From NCBI RefSeq assembly GCF_040270295.1, contig NZ_JBELOE010000060.1: a stretch of DNA of 64,000 nt. One strand, given 5' to 3'. The notes below the pieces were generated by a model. The model was given only the letters and a program-made list of their open reading frames with translations. It made no database searches and was not told where the DNA came from. The translations under genes were made by a program, and so were the position numbers. This stretch comes from Catenovulum sediminis. GTDB lineage: Bacteria; Pseudomonadota; Gammaproteobacteria; Enterobacterales; Alteromonadaceae. Shown here one piece after another: positions 61,663-64,000 of the stretch. Every line of letters begins with the position of its first letter. Within the stretch, counting starts at the first letter, position 1.

Positions 61663-63264
61663 TTATCCATGTTCCCGACCAAAACCGGATGTAATTGGAT
61701 AACGTCTGTCTTTACCAAAATTACGAGGTGTAACTTTTGGACCAATTGCCGACTGGCGGCGTTTGTATTCATTAATGTCTACCAATCTCATCACCTTACG
61801 AACAATTGCTTCTTCGTGGCCTAAAGCAACAATATCCGCTAGTGACAAGTCGTTCTCGACGTATGCTTCTAATATAGCATCTAATTCATCGTACGGTGGT
61901 AAACTGTCTTGGTCAACCTGATCAGGAGCTAATTCAGCCGATGGTGGGCGCACAATAACTCTTTCAGGGATCACCTGAGATAAAGTATTGCGGTAACGAG
62001 ACAATTTGTAAACCATTGTTTTCGGTACATCTTTAATTACTGCAAAACCGCCGGCCATATCACCATATAAAGTACAATAACCCACCGCCATCTCAGACTT
62101 GTTGCCAGTGGTTAGCACTATTCTTCGTTTTTTGTTGGACAACGCCATCAAAATCACACCACGGCTGCGCGCTTGCAGGTTTTCTTCTGTTGTGTCTTTT
62201 GCGCTATCTTTAAAAAGCGGTTCAAGTGCATTCATAAAGCTATCAAACATAGGTTCAATCGACACTATGTCAAATTCTATGCCTAATGCTTCGGCTTCTT
62301 CTTTTGCATCTTCAACACTCATTTGCGCTGTGTATTTAAAGGGCATCATAACCGCCTGCACTTTGTCTGCGCCCAATGCATCAACCGCAATGGCTAGTGT
62401 TAAAGCCGAGTCTATCCCACCGGACAAGCCTAAAACAGCGCCGGAAAAGCCATTTTTCTGCACATAATCACGTGTTGCCAAGACCAAAGACTGATAAATT
62501 TCAGCTTCTTCAGATTCAGGTAAATCAGCTATCTCGCTTATTTGTAGATCTTGATCATATTCAACTAACTGAGTCGCGCTTTGGCAAAATGGTAAACGCG
62601 TCACCAATTCTGCATTCCGGTTAACCGCAAACGACGCACCATCAAAAACCAGCTCATCTTGTCCACATACGTGATTAACGTAAACAATAGGCAAATTGTG
62701 ATTTTCGCTGCGCTTTTTAATCAGAGCTTCGCGTTCATTTTGTTTTTCTAAATTAAATGGCGATGCATTTAAAGATAAGAGTAAATCAACCCCCTGACCA
62801 TCAAATTTGGCAATTGGCTGATCATCCCACAAGTCTTCACAGATCAATAACGCAACTTTGTAATTTTGGTATTCAAAAGTACAAGCTCTATCACCCGCTG
62901 CAAAATAGCGTTTTTCATCAAAAACGCCATAATTTGGTAAGGCTTGTTTAAAATAGCGCGCTAATAAATTACCTTGATAATAAACGCTGGCGGCATTATA
63001 GGTTCTTTCATTTTCTTGCCAAGGGTGGCCGAAAACAATGACATGCTGCGCCGATGCCTGTTGAATTTTCTCTACTGCTTCATTTAATCTTTCGTATAAG
63101 TCAGGTCTTAATAATAAATCTTCGGGTGGGTACCCGGTGAGTGCCAACTCTGGAAATACAACAACGGATCCTTGCGGAGCTGCTTTTACGGTATCGATAA
63201 TAAGTTGATAATTTTGCGCAATCGCGCCAACAGTAAAATTGCACTGAGCAATCAATATTTGCAT
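61663..63264 (-). CDS. nadE: Glutamine-dependent NAD+ synthetase
   Basis: The 533-residue protein joins an N-terminal nitrilase-type glutaminase (FPELALTGYPPEDLL with Glu, ALPNYGVFDEKRYF with Lys, LLICEDLWDD with Cys) and a C-terminal ATP-pyrophosphatase synthetase (LGLSGGIDSALTLAIAVDAL, TGNKSEMAVGYCTLYGDMAG). It amidates deamido-NAD+ with ammonia drawn from glutamine, the last step of NAD synthesis. It lies 17 bp upstream of glnB in the same operon. Confidence 0.95.
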   Translation of the reverse strand: MQILIAQCNFTVGAIAQNYQLIIDTVKAAPQGSVVVFPELALTGYPPEDLLLRPDLYERLNEAVEKIQQASAQHVIVFGHPWQENERTYNAASVYYQGNLLARYFKQALPNYGVFDEKRYFAAGDRACTFEYQNYKVALLICEDLWDDQPIAKFDGQGVDLLLSLNASPFNLEKQNEREALIKKRSENHNLPIVYVNHVCGQDELVFDGASFAVNRNAELVTRLPFCQSATQLVEYDQDLQISEIADLPESEEAEIYQSLVLATRDYVQKNGFSGAVLGLSGGIDSALTLAIAVDALGADKVQAVMMPFKYTAQMSVEDAKEEAEALGIEFDIVSIEPMFDSFMNALEPLFKDSAKDTTEENLQARSRGVILMALSNKKRRIVLTTGNKSEMAVGYCTLYGDMAGGFAVIKDVPKTMVYKLSRYRNTLSQVIPERVIVRPPSAELAPDQVDQDSLPPYDELDAILEAYVENDLSLADIVALGHEEAIVRKVMRLVDINEYKRRQSAIGPKVTPRNFGKDRRYPITSGFGREHG

Positions 63265-63363
63265 AACACGGCCAAATAATTTGAAAGTTCTGGGAATGAG
63301 TGAATGATATACCTAAGTTGGGGTAAAATATACGATTTGGCTTTATTTTGGTTATAAATAGTA

Positions 63364-63391
63364 AGAAAAACGGCCCTTTATACAGAGCCGT
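63364..63391 (-). terminator. Terminator of the DUF4250 gene
   Basis: A 5-bp stem ACGGC/GCCGT with a 12-base loop is followed on the minus strand by TTTTTC. It lies 28 bp after the DUF4250 stop, before the nadE promoter region. Confidence 0.6.
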
Positions 63392-63419
63392 CTTGTGCTT
63401 TTAAAACTACAATCCAAGC

Positions 63420-63617
63420 TTACAAATCAGGACTAAACTGATTAATTTCAGGTTCGTAGTGGTAGCCAATCCGTGCCAATTTATCTTCCAGCATAAACTC
63501 GTCTACCTCCATTAAACAGGCCAAGCTATGTAAATCACGACATTCATGCCGCAGATGATCATTTACAATACCCAGCAATATATTTGGATCCATAAAAACA
63601 GCTTTATGTAAATCCAT
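63420..63617 (-). CDS. DUF4250-domain protein
   Basis: The 65-residue protein matches the DUF4250 pattern: DPNILLGIVNDHLRHECRDL, then LEDKLARIGYHYEPEINQF. The family has no known function. ATG 63617 or the ATG at codon 9 (DPNILLG) could start it; relatives begin close to the latter. It stands alone, followed by a terminator. Confidence 0.75.
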   Translation of the reverse strand: MDLHKAVFMDPNILLGIVNDHLRHECRDLHSLACLMEVDEFMLEDKLARIGYHYEPEINQFSPDL

Positions 63618-63729
63618 CTCGCCCTCCGACTTCTTGTCTAAAATTACTCAATAAACTCACTTCATGTTATTAAAGCTATCTGTTGCGTGTACGCAAGCCG
63701 ACCAGTAGGCCACTCTAGCAATAATAAAC

Positions 63730-63858
63730 TTAGCTGGGCTTCATCAGAAATTCCAAATCATGACTAAAATCCTGTTTGAGCAAAAGGTCCATTCGTAAAT
63801 TTTGCTGAACATACAAAAATTGATAAAAATCCACTAAACCCACTAAATCCACTAAATC
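63730..63858 (-). pseudogene. Possible C-terminal gene remnant beside the IS
   Basis: A minus-strand frame reads DFYQFLYVQQNLRMDLLLKQ and DFSHDLEFLMKPS, then a stop at 63730. Upstream it runs into the 9-bp repeat (VDLVDLVGL) and the IS end, without an ATG start or ribosome site. It may be the tail of a gene cut by the ISAs1-type element. I do not recognise it. Confidence 0.25.
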
Positions 63859-63860
63859 CA
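63829..63860. repeat. 9-bp tandem repeat next to the IS end
   Basis: About four copies of CCACTAAAT (one CCACTAAAC) end directly at CTCAGGGC, where the element's terminal sequence seems to begin. Confidence 0.8.
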
Positions 63861-63862
63861 CT

Positions 63863-64000
63863 CAGGGCAAGATCATACTTTAGTTGCTAAACAACCCCAA
63901 AGTATGATCAAATCTAGTTTTTTGGGCTAGAGCCATGTCATTTATAGACCATTTTGAAACACTTGAAGATACGCGTTCACATATCAATAAAAAGCACGAG
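63863..64000 (+). mobile_element. ISAs1-family insertion sequence, left end (cut by window edge)
   Basis: The probable terminal repeat starts near CAGGGCAAGATC (63863). A hairpin follows: GATCATACTTT (63871-63881) pairs with AAAGTATGATC (63899-63909), with an inner GTTG/CAAC stem. The transposase gene begins at 63935. The other end lies outside the window, so completeness is unknown. Confidence 0.65.
63935..64000 (+). CDS. ISAs1-family transposase, N-terminus only
   Basis: The first 22 codons read SFIDHFETLEDTRSHINKKH after the Met. This is the characteristic start of ISAs1/H-repeat transposases (SF..HF..LEDPR...N..H). The frame runs off the window. Confidence 0.8.
   Translation, partial: MSFIDHFETLEDTRSHINKKHE

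Overview
The window looks like the chromosome of a marine, polysaccharide-degrading gammaproteobacterium of the Alteromonadales. Support: the rpsU-yqeY-dnaG-rpoD block with a nearby CAU tRNA and tsaD, 'Alteromonadales-type' TonB receptors, a Pds two-component pair with PdsO, an OMPLA phospholipase, MiaE, and GlnB next to NadE. This is inferred from gene content only.

1-22.1 kb is a beta-mannan utilisation locus. A GH26 mannanase lipoprotein and a TonB receptor act at the cell surface. A GH5 enzyme and a GPH symporter follow. A 2-epimerase and a GH130 phosphorylase convert mannobiose to mannose-1-phosphate and glucose. A sugar porter, a eukaryotic-type hexokinase and ManA handle free hexoses. 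A LacI regulator sits in the middle, and sites resembling the palindrome TGTAACCGGTTACA precede most transcription units. Two periplasmic binding proteins without ABC permeases are present; one is followed by a chemoreceptor-like gene cut by the window edge.

22.0-28.7 kb is a decayed insertion between a sugar isomerase gene and a MOSC gene. It holds an IS110-family remnant, an intact sulfatase, remnants of a sulfatase-like gene, and a TonB receptor interrupted by one in-frame stop. Copies of the ends of both neighbouring genes flank it. The broken receptor carries two of the same operators as the mannan genes.

28.6-44.9 kb is mostly core genome: MOSC protein, a zinc-type TonB receptor with two Zur-like boxes, cysE, trmJ, tRNA-Ile(CAU), rpoD, dnaG, yqeY, rpsU, tsaD, dbpA, a LysR regulator and lldD (whose normal 5' end is missing), then about 650 bp of simple repeats and REP-like palindromes before miaE.

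45-64 kb has OMPLA, a PdsS/PdsR/PdsO set without its sortase or sortase substrate, a membrane-anchored diguanylate cyclase, two paralogous ~800-residue proteins each with two PilZ domains, then rluA-like, aspartoacylase-like, rhodanese, glnB, nadE and a DUF4250 gene. The right edge runs into an ISAs1-family transposase.

I see no rRNA, no CRISPR array, no prophage and no defence system. The least explained features are the operator network spanning the insertion, the split-duplication insertion, the sortase-less Pds set, and the paired double-PilZ proteins.
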